From: Treponema sp.
GTDB lineage: Bacteria > Spirochaetota > Spirochaetia > Treponematales > Treponemataceae
Direction of reading: 5' to 3'
Length of the DNA stretch: 41,823 bases
NCBI GenBank assembly: GCA_024690865.1
Contig: JAILON010000157.1
Location: forward strand, 1-41,823
A program made the position numbers and the translations under genes. Positions 22,767-30,308 of this stretch are shown piece after piece. Numbering within the stretch: the stretch's first letter is position 1; the number at the start of each line of letters is the position of its first letter. Under the pieces are notes generated by a model. That model was given only the letters and a program-made list of their open reading frames with translations, was not told the DNA's origin and made no database searches.

Positions 22767-22893
22767 GAATGGACATTCTTCATACCCGAGAATGGACATT
22801 CTTCACACCCAAGAATGGACATTCCTCATACCCGAGAATGGACATTCTTCATACCCGAGAATGGACATTCTTCATACCCAAGAATGGACATTC
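22767..22893. repeat. 23-bp tandem repeat array with internal palindrome
   Basis: Five full units start at 22767, 22790, 22813, 22836 and 22859, and a sixth partial unit starts at 22882. Each begins GAATGGACATTC, which is an inverted repeat GAATG-GA-CATTC. Units vary at only a few positions (for example ACCCGA or ACCCAA at the end). The 23-bp period is not a multiple of 3, so it is not coding. It lies in the 346-bp space between hsp20 and the kinase gene, 50-176 bp behind the sigma54-like promoter. Confidence 0.9.
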
Positions 22894-22988
22894 GTATGGC
22901 ATGTGACAGATTACCGGGAGGAGGGGCGTCTGCCGCCCCCTTGACGGCAGTCCGGCGCGGGTATATGCTTGGGGCAAAACGGCCCAGT

Positions 22989-24374
22989 ATGTCAGTCTCG
23001 TTCTTTCATTCCGCGTCAACAAAGCTCTCGCTGCGCTTCATGCTGCTACTTTCCGTGGCGGTTTTGTCCCTTTCGCTCGTATTCACGAACCTGCTGCGAT
23101 ACTTTGTACGGCAGGAGCAGTCCGCCGACCTCATCAAGGCGGCGGAGGAAATACGGACGGGACTGGAGAAAGGTTCGAACGATTTTTTTATGCCCTATTT
23201 CATCACCTATGCGGTGTACGAGTGGGGCACATTGGAGTCCGTAAACACGAACGACCCCTTCCTGCCCCACCTGCCGTTGACCGACGGCAAGGCACGGCTC
23301 TATGTCCAGAAGGACTTCTTTATTGATGGTGACTTGAACATCCTTTACTACGCTGCCGATTTCATCCTTTCCAACGGCAAGGGCTACCAGATCCAGACTG
23401 CGATGAACATGGACAGCGACACCAGCTCCCTCCTGCTCAAGGGCGTTCCGTCCACGCTCGCACTCATCGTCATTCCGGTCCTCATCCTCTCCTTCTTGGT
23501 TTCCCTCGTCATCACGCGGAACACGATGCGGCCCGTTGTGCGCATGACCGAGCGGGCACGGCGCATAAGCAGCGAGAACCTGGGCGAGACACTGCCAGTC
23601 AGGCACAGGGCCCAGGCGATGGACGAGAACGACGCGCTTGCCGCTACGTTCAACGACCTCTTTGCCCGGCTCAAGGCGGACTTTGACCGGGAGAAGGCCT
23701 TTACGAGCGACGTGTCGCACGAGCTCCGCACGCCGGTTGCCGTCATCTTGGGGCAGGCGAAGCTCCTCATGCGCTGGGGCAAGGACGACAGGGAGCAGAC
23801 CGAAAAGTCCCTTTCCATGATAATCAAGGAAACGCATTCCATGGAAAGCACGATTGAGAACCTTTTGCAGATGTCCCGGCTGGAAAGCGGCCGGCAGATG
23901 CCCAAGTCGGAAGAGTTCGCCGTGGCGGATCTGCTCTCGCAGATTGCGGAGGAAGCCCGGTCCCTTGCGGATGAGGCCACGGTGTCCGTGGAATGTCCTG
24001 AAGGTCTTGTCATACGGAGTGACCGGGAGCTCCTGCACCAGGCGCTGACCGTCATCACCTCCAACAGCGTCAAGTTCTGCCGGGCTTCGGGGCGGGAGCC
24101 GGCTCTCACGCTGGAGGCGGAGCAGGCAGGGGGGCGGCTGGTCATACGGGCGGGGGACAACGGACCGGGCTTTTCGCCTGATGTCCTTCCGCACGTGTTT
24201 GAACGCTTTTACCGGGGGGACGAGGCGCACAACCGGAAGGGAGGCGGTTCGGGCCTGGGCCTTTCCATTGCGCAGGTCATCGCGAGCGTGCTGGGGGGCA
24301 GGATTTCCGCCGGAAACCGGGAGTCTGGCGGCGAGGTCTGCGGTGCCTTGATGACGCTGGACCTGCCGCTTTAA
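22989..24374 (+). CDS. EnvZ/QseC-type sensor histidine kinase (orphan)
   Basis: The kinase of 461 residues has TM1 at about 15-38, a periplasmic part to about 155, and TM2 at about 157-178. HAMP (MTERARRISSENLGETL) is followed by the phospho-His site FTSDVSHELRTPVAVILGQAKLL (about 240-262). ATP-binding motifs are DNGPGFSPDVLPHVFERFYRG and GSGLGLSIAQVI. ATG 22989 or 22965 is possible; neither has a strong ribosome site. Extending to 22815 would translate the 23-bp repeats and is rejected. No response regulator is adjacent. The in-frame residues just before the start (TAVRRGYMLGAK) resemble the end of an OmpR-type regulator, which suggests loss of the partner gene. Confidence 0.85.
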   Translation: MSVSFFHSASTKLSLRFMLLLSVAVLSLSLVFTNLLRYFVRQEQSADLIKAAEEIRTGLEKGSNDFFMPYFITYAVYEWGTLESVNTNDPFLPHLPLTDGKARLYVQKDFFIDGDLNILYYAADFILSNGKGYQIQTAMNMDSDTSSLLLKGVPSTLALIVIPVLILSFLVSLVITRNTMRPVVRMTERARRISSENLGETLPVRHRAQAMDENDALAATFNDLFARLKADFDREKAFTSDVSHELRTPVAVILGQAKLLMRWGKDDREQTEKSLSMIIKETHSMESTIENLLQMSRLESGRQMPKSEEFAVADLLSQIAEEARSLADEATVSVECPEGLVIRSDRELLHQALTVITSNSVKFCRASGREPALTLEAEQAGGRLVIRAGDNGPGFSPDVLPHVFERFYRGDEAHNRKGGGSGLGLSIAQVIASVLGGRISAGNRESGGEVCGALMTLDLPL

Positions 24375-24382
24375 AACGAACT

Positions 24383-24412
24383 GGGCCCGAAAGCTCTTTC
24401 GGGCTTCCGGGC
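24383..24412. terminator. Bidirectional terminator between kinase and manC
   Basis: GCCCGAAAG (24385-24393) and CTTTCGGGC (24396-24404) form a perfect 9-bp stem with a 2-base centre. It lies 9 bp after the kinase stop and between convergent genes. AATTTGTTT follows on the plus strand. Confidence 0.65.
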
Positions 24413-24469
24413 CAATTTGTTTCTGGGCCAAAATTGCAAACTGTGGCCGGTGTTTCCGCCACCGGAGCG

Positions 24470-25594
24470 CTACTTGATTCCCTTTTCCTTTACCGCTTTG
24501 ACGACATCGCGCATGAGGCCGGAAGAGCCTTTCTTCATCACGAGGGCCATGCCGTTCTTGATGACGACCGTCAGGTCATCCACGCCGCAGAGGGCGACCG
24601 GGATGTCCGAGTAGACGAAGTTGCCTTTTGCGTCCACCTCTACCGTCGTGTCCGCATTCCTGTCGAAGTACTTGCCGAACTCGTCCCAGCTGCCCACGTC
24701 GTCCCAGCTGAAGGCCGCCTTGACTGCCGCCGCCCTGGCTGTCCGTTCTGCCACGGATTTGTCCACAGCAATGGAAGGTACCTTTTCATAGGCCGCGTCC
24801 ATGGATTTCCATTCGCGTACGTAGTGTATTCCATCGGGAAGCCGTTCATCCCGTTCCGGGAGGGCAAGGCCGTCGAATGCCGTGAATACATCGGGAGCAA
24901 GCGCCTTGACTTCTCCCAGGAAGAAGCTGGTCGTGAAGGCGAACATGCCGCTGTTCCAGGCGTATTCCCCGCTTGCCAGGTACTTTTTGGCAGTCTCCAG
25001 GTCCGGCTTTTCCTGGAAGGACTCTATCTGCGAGACTGTTCCGTCAGGGGTAAGCGGCTTTCTGGCCTTGATATAGCCGTAGCCCGTGTCCGGTGAGGAA
25101 GGCGGTATGGCAAAGCAGACGAAGTATCCCTTCCGCGCCGAGTCCGCAGCCTTGAGGCCGTCGCTTGCGAAGGTCTTTGTCGGGGATATCACGTGGTCGC
25201 TGGTCAGCACGAGCACCGTATGCTCCCTGCCGTCGGTCAGTTCCAGCATTTTGGAGGCAAGGACGAGGGGGGCCGTCGTGTGCCGCTGGAAGGGTTCGGT
25301 CACGATGAGGAGGTCGTTCTGTATCTTCTCCCGCTCTTCCGCAGTAATCCTGCCGTACAGTCCTTGTGCGGCCTCCGCGGTCTTTTCCAGCAGGTCCCGC
25401 TTGGTTATGATGATGATCTTTCCGCTGGGGGAGACTGCAAGCGCGCGGATAATTGACGTTTGGATGAGCGAGGTTCCGTCCGGCAAAGCCATGAACTGCT
25501 TGGGGCTGTCGGGCCGTGAGGCGGGCCACAGGCGCTCGCCGATCCCTCCCGCCAGGATAATCACGTCTGTGAAACTCTTTTTGTTCTCTTCCAT
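24470..25594 (-). CDS. manC: Mannose-1-phosphate guanylyltransferase
   Basis: It makes GDP-mannose from mannose-1-phosphate and GTP for surface glycans. The 374-residue cytoplasmic protein begins with the pyrophosphorylase loop VIILAGGIGERLWPASR followed by SPKQF. It has the base-binding HTVLVLTSDHVI, the sugar loop FQEKPDLETAKKYL and YAWNSGMFAF. It lacks the C-terminal phosphomannose-isomerase domain, so it is the short monofunctional form. Its promoter is leaderless: the -10 ends 6 bases before the ATG. It is divergent from folK. No other nucleotide-sugar gene is nearby. Confidence 0.9.
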   Translation of the reverse strand: MEENKKSFTDVIILAGGIGERLWPASRPDSPKQFMALPDGTSLIQTSIIRALAVSPSGKIIIITKRDLLEKTAEAAQGLYGRITAEEREKIQNDLLIVTEPFQRHTTAPLVLASKMLELTDGREHTVLVLTSDHVISPTKTFASDGLKAADSARKGYFVCFAIPPSSPDTGYGYIKARKPLTPDGTVSQIESFQEKPDLETAKKYLASGEYAWNSGMFAFTTSFFLGEVKALAPDVFTAFDGLALPERDERLPDGIHYVREWKSMDAAYEKVPSIAVDKSVAERTARAAAVKAAFSWDDVGSWDEFGKYFDRNADTTVEVDAKGNFVYSDIPVALCGVDDLTVVIKNGMALVMKKGSSGLMRDVVKAVKEKGIK

Positions 25595-25600
25595 AAATTT

Positions 25601-25629
25601 ATTCTATTGAAAATGCGGCCTTTTGTAAA
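25601..25629 (-). promoter_or_regulatory. Leaderless promoter of manC
   Basis: On the minus strand TTTACA (25629-25624), exactly 17 bases, TAGAAT (25606-25601), then six bases to the ATG (25594). The expected start site is the A of the ATG. There is no Shine-Dalgarno sequence. Confidence 0.65.
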
Positions 25630-25696
25630 TGTGTAGGGCAGGGGGGCGGTATGGGAAGCGCCGGTTGTTGTGCGGTTGGTGGCCCCTCCGTGGGAA

Positions 25697-25725
25697 TAGA
25701 CAAGACTGGAAAAGACCAATATACT
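25697..25725 (+). promoter_or_regulatory. Near-leaderless promoter of folK
   Basis: TAGACA (25697-25702), 17 bases, TATACT (25720-25725). The predicted start is near 25732, 4-5 bases before the ATG at 25737 and after the alternative ATG at 25728, so it also decides the folK start. Confidence 0.55.
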
Positions 25726-25736
25726 GTATGACATCT

Positions 25737-26282
25737 ATGACCCGCGTTGTCCTGGGGCTGGGCTCCAACAAATCATACAACGGGCTTCCTCCGGCGGACC
25801 TTCTGCTTTCGGCATGCCGGGACTTGAAGAATATCCTGTCGGAGCCCCTCTTCTCCTCGGTCTACCGGAGCAGGGCCATGTACCTGACCGACCAAGATGA
25901 CTTCCACAACATGGCGGTGACCGGCCTCTTTGCGGGCAGTCCCCGCGAGCTGCTGGAACTCTGCCACCGGATAGAGGCTGCACACGGGCGGGACCGGAGC
26001 CGGGAAGTCCGCAACGGCCCCCGGCCGCTCGACCTGGACATAGAGCTGTTCGGGGAAGAGCGGGTTGCGGAGCCGGATCTCGTCATTCCCCACGAGCGGC
26101 TTCTGGAACGGGAGTTTGTCCTTCGTCCTCTGCTTGAAATCCTCTCTTTATGTGCCGATGTACATAATGAGGCACTGGGAACATACCGGGCGGCCCTTGC
26201 ATCATTGGGTGGGCAGGGTGTCGTCCTTCTTCAGGGCCGGAATGAATTTACGGAGGCCGTATATGGCAGGAACGTTGGTTGA
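25737..26282 (+). CDS. folK: 6-hydroxymethyl-7,8-dihydropterin pyrophosphokinase (HPPK)
   Basis: It transfers pyrophosphate from ATP to 6-hydroxymethyl-dihydropterin on the way to folate. The 181-residue protein begins VVLGLGSN, the family N-terminus. It carries SRAMYLTDQDDFHNMAV, then the ATP/metal signature NGPRPLDLDIELFGEE, and PDLVIPHERLLEREFVLRPLLEI, all typical of HPPK. ATG 25737 is chosen over 25728 because it is the only one clearly downstream of the predicted transcription start. Its last 20 bases overlap scpA. folE2 and folD lie elsewhere in this window; folP and folB are not seen. Confidence 0.92.
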   Translation: MTRVVLGLGSNKSYNGLPPADLLLSACRDLKNILSEPLFSSVYRSRAMYLTDQDDFHNMAVTGLFAGSPRELLELCHRIEAAHGRDRSREVRNGPRPLDLDIELFGEERVAEPDLVIPHERLLEREFVLRPLLEILSLCADVHNEALGTYRAALASLGGQGVVLLQGRNEFTEAVYGRNVG

Positions 26283-27063
26283 GGATTCCGTCCGCGTGGA
26301 CGGGACTGACGGCGCGGAGGGGCGCGTCGCACGGAAATTCACGGTGGGGCAGTTTGACGGCCCCCTCGATTTGCTCTGGAGCCTTATCCGCGAGCAGCAG
26401 ATAAACATCTATGACATACCGATTGCCCACATCACCGAGCAGTACCTGGACTACCTGGACTACGCGGTGGAGACGGACTTGCAGGATTTGAGCGAGTTCT
26501 ATGCGTGGGCGGCAAAGCTCATCTATATAAAGAGCAGGACGCTCTTGCCCGAGAAGCCCTCCGACGACCTGGGCGACGAGAGCATGGAGGATCCCCGCAT
26601 GGAGCTGGTGGACCAGCTCATCGAGTACCAGCGGTTCAAGAAGCTTTCGTCCCTTATGGAGGAGCAGGAGGAGCAGGGCGAGTGGAGTTTTGAGCGCAAG
26701 AAGATTGAGCGCATGCTGCCCTTCGAGGACGACGAGGACCAGTGGGAGAAGATGGACACCTGGGCTTTGCTGGAGAATATGCAGCAGATATTCAGGAACC
26801 TGACGAGCATCTCCGCCGACGAGCGCATCCTGATGACGAGCGAGGACATCACGCCCAACGAGAAGATAACGCTGATGAACGAGCTGTTGGAGCGCAGGGG
26901 CGAGTGCATGTTCACCGACCTCATCACGAGGAAGGGGAGCGAGCTGGACGTTGTCTGTGCGTTCATGGCGATTCTTGAGGCCGTCAAGCTGAAGATGGCC
27001 GACATATACCAGAACAGGATGTTTGGAGACATAAAGATATGCAGGAAGAAACAGGCGGCATAG
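26263..27063 (+). CDS. scpA: Segregation and condensation protein A
   Basis: ScpA is the kleisin subunit that, with ScpB, closes the SMC ring to compact and segregate chromosomes. It has 266 residues. The N-terminal SMC-neck-binding region contains FDGPLDLLWSLIREQQINIYDIPIAHITEQYLDYL (about 28-62), and AAKLIYIKSRTLLPE follows. The C-terminal winged helix (about 195-260) includes AFMAILEAVKLKMADIYQ, which binds the SMC cap. The ATG at 26263 has GGAGG 6 bases upstream and overlaps folK by 20 bp. The upstream in-frame start at 26065 is inside folK and rejected. scpB overlaps the 3' end by 25 bp. smc is not in the window. Confidence 0.94.
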   Translation: MAGTLVEDSVRVDGTDGAEGRVARKFTVGQFDGPLDLLWSLIREQQINIYDIPIAHITEQYLDYLDYAVETDLQDLSEFYAWAAKLIYIKSRTLLPEKPSDDLGDESMEDPRMELVDQLIEYQRFKKLSSLMEEQEEQGEWSFERKKIERMLPFEDDEDQWEKMDTWALLENMQQIFRNLTSISADERILMTSEDITPNEKITLMNELLERRGECMFTDLITRKGSELDVVCAFMAILEAVKLKMADIYQNRMFGDIKICRKKQAA

Positions 27064-27821
27064 AAGGAACGGAAAACGAAGCCGTAAACGCGGACGGGCC
27101 GGGAAACGAGGCTGCGGGGACCGCCCCCGCCGGCCAGGAATCGTCCGATAATCAGGTCGAACAGACGGAACAGAACGAAGAAGACGTGAAGAAGTTTGAG
27201 GAAAGCAAGGATCAGCTGAAATTCCCCGAGGATGAGCTTGAGACGGAGGAAGAGCAGGAGATCATCCGCCGCAGGGCAAACATGAACCTGGACGACGAGA
27301 CAGCCCTGCTTGAGGCCGTTCTCTTCCTGGAGAGCGAGCCGCAGGACGTGGAGACCCTCGCGCGGATTACCCGCTTTTCTGAGGACGTCGTCTCCGAGTG
27401 CATCGAGCGGCTCAAGGAGAAGTACGAGTCGCCGGACTCAGGCATAGAGCTTTCCATGGTACTCGGCGGCTGGCTCCTCACGCCCAAGAAGGCTTGCTTT
27501 GACCTCGTGAAAGAGCGCTACGGCAAGAAGAACGAGGGCCGGCTCAGCAAGAGCGCGATAGAGACACTTTCGATTATCGCCTATAGCCAGCCGATAACCC
27601 GGGCCGAAATAGAGAGCATCCGCCACGTCAACGTCGATGCGATGATGCGGCTCCTTCTGGACAGGAAGTTCATCACGGAGAAAGGCCACAAGGACATTCC
27701 CGGAAAGCCGACGATGTACGGGACGACGGACGAGTTCCTGAATTTCTTCCATCTGCAGAGCATCAAAGATTTGCCGCAGCTGGATGAAAAAGAGAGCGAG
27801 AGGTTCGAGCTTGCAAGGTAA
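27039..27821 (+). CDS. scpB: Segregation and condensation protein B
   Basis: This 260-residue partner of ScpA dimerises through winged-helix domains and binds the ScpA middle region. A Glu/Asn/Gly-rich, probably disordered N-terminus of about 85 residues precedes the core, longer than in most ScpB. The core begins with LLEAVLFLESEPQDVETLARI. It contains SKSAIETLSIIAYSQPITRAEIESIRHVN, the second winged-helix hallmark, and ends with GKPTMYGTTDEFLNFFHL. It overlaps scpA by 25 bp and the pseudouridine synthase gene by 38 bp, a common bacterial gene order. Confidence 0.94.
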   Translation: MQEETGGIEGTENEAVNADGPGNEAAGTAPAGQESSDNQVEQTEQNEEDVKKFEESKDQLKFPEDELETEEEQEIIRRRANMNLDDETALLEAVLFLESEPQDVETLARITRFSEDVVSECIERLKEKYESPDSGIELSMVLGGWLLTPKKACFDLVKERYGKKNEGRLSKSAIETLSIIAYSQPITRAEIESIRHVNVDAMMRLLLDRKFITEKGHKDIPGKPTMYGTTDEFLNFFHLQSIKDLPQLDEKESERFELAR

Positions 27822-28560
27822 GGATACTACGGAAAGTCAGGACAAGATACGGCTCCAGCTCTACATGGCGCGGTCGGGGGTTGCCTCCCGCCGGGCGAGC
27901 GAGGCGATAATCGCCGAGGGCCGGGTCACGGTAAACGGCGTTACTGTCACCGAGCCGGGGACCAAGGTGGGCCCGGGCGACGTCGTCATGGTGGACGGCA
28001 GGGAAATCCAGCCCGAAGCGGAGAAGCATTATGTCCTTCTGAACAAGCCTGCGGGCTATGTCTGCTCGCTCTCGGACGAGCAGGGGCGTCCCGTCGCCGC
28101 CGACCTCCTCAAGGAAGCCTACAGCGAGCGGCTTTACAATGTGGGCCGCCTGGATATGTTCTCCTGCGGCCTCATCATCTTCACGAACGACGGCGACTTC
28201 GCCGCCAAGCTTTCCCACCCGTCCGCCGAAATGGAAAAGGAATACATCGTGGACTCAAGCCTGCCGCTTCCCCGCCGCCTTGCCAAGGACTTCATGGGAG
28301 GCATCCGCATAGATGGAGTTTTCTACCGGGCCAAGGAGGCCGAAGAGCTGAACGCCCGCCGCCTGCGCGTCGTCCTGGTGGAAGGCAAGAACCGCGAGAT
28401 TCGCCGGGTCTTTGATCATTATGAGGTTGGAATTAAAAGGCTTATACGGATACGGATAGGAAACGTTGGAATCGGGAAACTGGAGGACGGTCAGTTCCGC
28501 GAGCTCAATTCCAAGGAAGTCACCGGCCTGCTCCGTCTATGCAAAAGCGGCCAGTATTAG
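27784..28560 (+). CDS. RsuA/RluB-family pseudouridine synthase
   Basis: This 258-residue enzyme would isomerise specific uridines of rRNA to pseudouridine. An S4 RNA-binding domain (about 22-68: RLQLYMARSGVASRRASEAI, GRVTVNG) precedes the catalytic domain. The active-site Asp is in YNVGRLDMFSCGLIIFTNDG. EKEYIV and EGKNREIRRVFDHYEV complete the RsuA/RluB/RluE/RluF signature. The place after scpB favours RluB (23S rRNA), but the family call is safer. The ATG at 27784 lies inside scpB with a 38-bp overlap. A GC-rich hairpin follows at 28582. Confidence 0.9.
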   Translation: MKKRARGSSLQGKDTTESQDKIRLQLYMARSGVASRRASEAIIAEGRVTVNGVTVTEPGTKVGPGDVVMVDGREIQPEAEKHYVLLNKPAGYVCSLSDEQGRPVAADLLKEAYSERLYNVGRLDMFSCGLIIFTNDGDFAAKLSHPSAEMEKEYIVDSSLPLPRRLAKDFMGGIRIDGVFYRAKEAEELNARRLRVVLVEGKNREIRRVFDHYEVGIKRLIRIRIGNVGIGKLEDGQFRELNSKEVTGLLRLCKSGQY

Positions 28561-28581
28561 AAGAGTTTTAAGAGGGGGCTG

Positions 28582-28609
28582 GGGGCTGGCAGCTTGGTGC
28601 TGTCACCCC
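28582..28609. terminator. Hairpin between convergent rluB-like gene and pfkA
   Basis: GGGG-c-TGGCAGC pairs with GCTGTCA-CCCC (one bulge, one G-U) around TTGGT. No T tract follows, so this is at best a weak or factor-assisted terminator. Confidence 0.45.
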
Positions 28610-28641
28610 TAGAAATGTCTGCCCCTCACGGTCTTTTCCGG

Positions 28642-29628
28642 CTACAGTTCGGCTGAAAGCAAGCGGGCGACTTCCAGCTGGTATGCGTCTATGCCCTTCT
28701 TGGGCTCGGCGAGGGCCTCGTCTATGTCCATGTCGGTGAAGTTTCCCTCCCGGTAGCAGACAATCCGGTTCTCCTTTCCTTTGTGCAAAAGATCCACGGC
28801 GTATGCCCCCATAATCGACGCATAGTAGCGGTCCTTCGCGGTCGGGCTGCCCCCGCGCTGGATGTAGCCCAAGACGGTCGCACGGGTCTCTATGTTTGTC
28901 GCCGCCTCAATCTTCTTGGCCAGGTCGGTGGAATCCATGTCCGTGCCTTCCGCCTTGATGATGATGTGGTGGACCTTTCCCTTCTTCCGGTTGTCGATGA
29001 TGTTCTTCGCAATTTTGTCCACGTCGAATCCGTCTGTGTCCTCGGGAATAAGAATGTCCTCGGCCCCGTTCGTCATGCCGCACCAGAGCGCGATGTAACC
29101 GGCATGCCGGCCCATCACCTCGATAATGCTGCACCGCTCGTGGGAGGCTGAGGTGTCCTTTACCTTGTCTATGGCCTGCATCGCGGTATTGACGGCGGTG
29201 TCAAAGCCTATCGTGTACTCGGTGCACGCGATGTCCAGGTCAATCGTCGCGGGAATGCCGACGACGTTGATTCCATGCTTGGAAAGGCCGAGCGCACCCT
29301 TGTAGGAGCCGTCGCCGCCTATGACGATGAGGGCCTCTATGCCGTGCTTCCTGCAGATGTCCGCGCCTTTTTTTTTGCCGGAATCGGGCATGAACTCCTC
29401 GCTGCGGGCCGTGCCCAGCACCGTTCCGCCCCGCTCAATGATTTTGGAGACCGAGCGCGAGTCCATGTCCACAATCTCTTCGTTCAACAGGCCCTGATAG
29501 CCCTTCTTGATTCCTGAGACCTTCATGCCCCTCGCAAGGGCTGTGCGTACTACGGCCCTGACCGCCGCATTCATTCCCGGTGCGTCACCGCCGCTTGTAA
29601 GGACTCCTATCTTCTGTATATTCGCCAT
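28642..29628 (-). CDS. pfkA: ATP-dependent 6-phosphofructokinase
   Basis: It phosphorylates fructose-6-phosphate in glycolysis. The 328-residue cytoplasmic protein begins IGVLTSGGDAPGMNAAVRAV. GGDGS near residue 103 has Gly where PPi-dependent enzymes have Asp, so ATP is the likely donor. The catalytic loop reads PATIDLDIACTEYTIGFDTA; the usual TIDND has Leu in place of Asn, while both Asp residues remain. EVMGRHAGYIAL and LGYIQRGGSPTA are conserved. AGGAG lies 9 bases before the ATG. A promoter and a LacI-type operator-like palindrome lie upstream. Confidence 0.93.
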   Translation of the reverse strand: MANIQKIGVLTSGGDAPGMNAAVRAVVRTALARGMKVSGIKKGYQGLLNEEIVDMDSRSVSKIIERGGTVLGTARSEEFMPDSGKKKGADICRKHGIEALIVIGGDGSYKGALGLSKHGINVVGIPATIDLDIACTEYTIGFDTAVNTAMQAIDKVKDTSASHERCSIIEVMGRHAGYIALWCGMTNGAEDILIPEDTDGFDVDKIAKNIIDNRKKGKVHHIIIKAEGTDMDSTDLAKKIEAATNIETRATVLGYIQRGGSPTAKDRYYASIMGAYAVDLLHKGKENRIVCYREGNFTDMDIDEALAEPKKGIDAYQLEVARLLSAEL

Positions 29629-29653
29629 ACTGTCATTCTCCTAAGTTTTTGCA

Positions 29654-29682
29654 ATGATACACATAGTTCCTTGCTCTGTCAA
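29654..29682 (-). promoter_or_regulatory. Promoter of pfkA
   Basis: On the minus strand a consensus TTGACA (29682-29677), 17 bases, TATCAT (29659-29654), followed by a normal leader with AGGAG. Confidence 0.7.
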
Positions 29683-29698
29683 GGAAAACGCTTCCTTG
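29680..29698. promoter_or_regulatory. LacI/CcpA-like operator over the pfkA -35
   Basis: CAAGGAA-AACGC-TTCCTTG is a perfect 7-bp inverted repeat. Its centre GAAAACGCTT matches the cre core. It overlaps the pfkA -35 by three bases, a position suited to repression. The binding protein is unknown. Confidence 0.5.
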
Positions 29699-29829
29699 TA
29701 TTCCGTTGGGAAGCAATGAAATCGCCCCCGGTAGAAAATAATTCCTGCAGGCCGGTCGTTTCCCGCGTTTCCTCGGAGCCAGAATAAAAATCCGTCTGAA
29801 CTTTTGAAACTGCTTCTGCAAAAAAGAAT

Positions 29830-29858
29830 TTGCCAATATTCCCTTTGTGCCGTATAAT
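29830..29858 (+). promoter_or_regulatory. Promoter of the DUF1508 gene
   Basis: TTGCCA (29830-29835), 17 bases, TATAAT (29853-29858), then GGAGG (29879-29883) and the ATG at 29893. This is a conventional leader. Confidence 0.7.
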
Positions 29859-29892
29859 AGGAACTATCTTATGTACGGTGGAGGTTCCATTT

Positions 29893-30291
29893 ATGGGTAA
29901 ATTCGTTATCAGCAGGACCAAAAACAACGGGTTCAAGTTCAACCTCGTGGCTACGAACGGTGAGGTGATAGCCACGAGCGAGGTCTACACGCAGAAGCCC
30001 AAGTGCAAGGTCGGCATCGCGAGCGTCATCAAGAACTGCGGTGCCGAAGTCGAAAACCAGACCGTGGAAGGCTATGCCAAGCTGCCCCGCCCCAAGTATG
30101 AGGTCTACAAGGACAAGGCCGGGGAATTCCGCTTCCGCCTGGTGGCGACCAATGGCCGCATCATCGCCGTCGGGGAAGGCTACAAGGCTATTGCCTCCTG
30201 CCTGAACGGAATCAGCTCAATCAAGAAGAACGCTCCCGAAGCGAAGATTGAGGACAACAGTCTCCTCAGAAAGACCCCGGCCGAAGGCTGA
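29893..30291 (+). CDS. Tandem DUF1508 (YegP-like) protein
   Basis: This 132-residue cytoplasmic protein consists of two copies of the DUF1508 unit. The first (about 2-50) has FVISRTKNNGFKFNLVATNG. The second (about 62-112) has YEVYKDKAGEFRFRLVATNG. Each is followed by a V/IA-x-GE/SE strand and a C-x-x-GI-x-S helix. YegP-type proteins are of unknown role and are often stress-induced. The ATG at 29893 is chosen for its GGAGG site; an in-frame start at 29830 coincides with the -35 box. A good promoter suggests solid expression. It is divergent from pfkA. Confidence 0.87.
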   Translation: MGKFVISRTKNNGFKFNLVATNGEVIATSEVYTQKPKCKVGIASVIKNCGAEVENQTVEGYAKLPRPKYEVYKDKAGEFRFRLVATNGRIIAVGEGYKAIASCLNGISSIKKNAPEAKIEDNSLLRKTPAEG

Positions 30292-30308
30292 ACATAGCTT
30301 GTAGCTCC

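Noticed and set aside
22815..22988. Kinase frame extended upstream through the 23-bp repeats
   Set aside because: The repeat period is not a multiple of 3, no ribosome site exists at 22815, and the kinase N-terminus fits 22989 or 22965.
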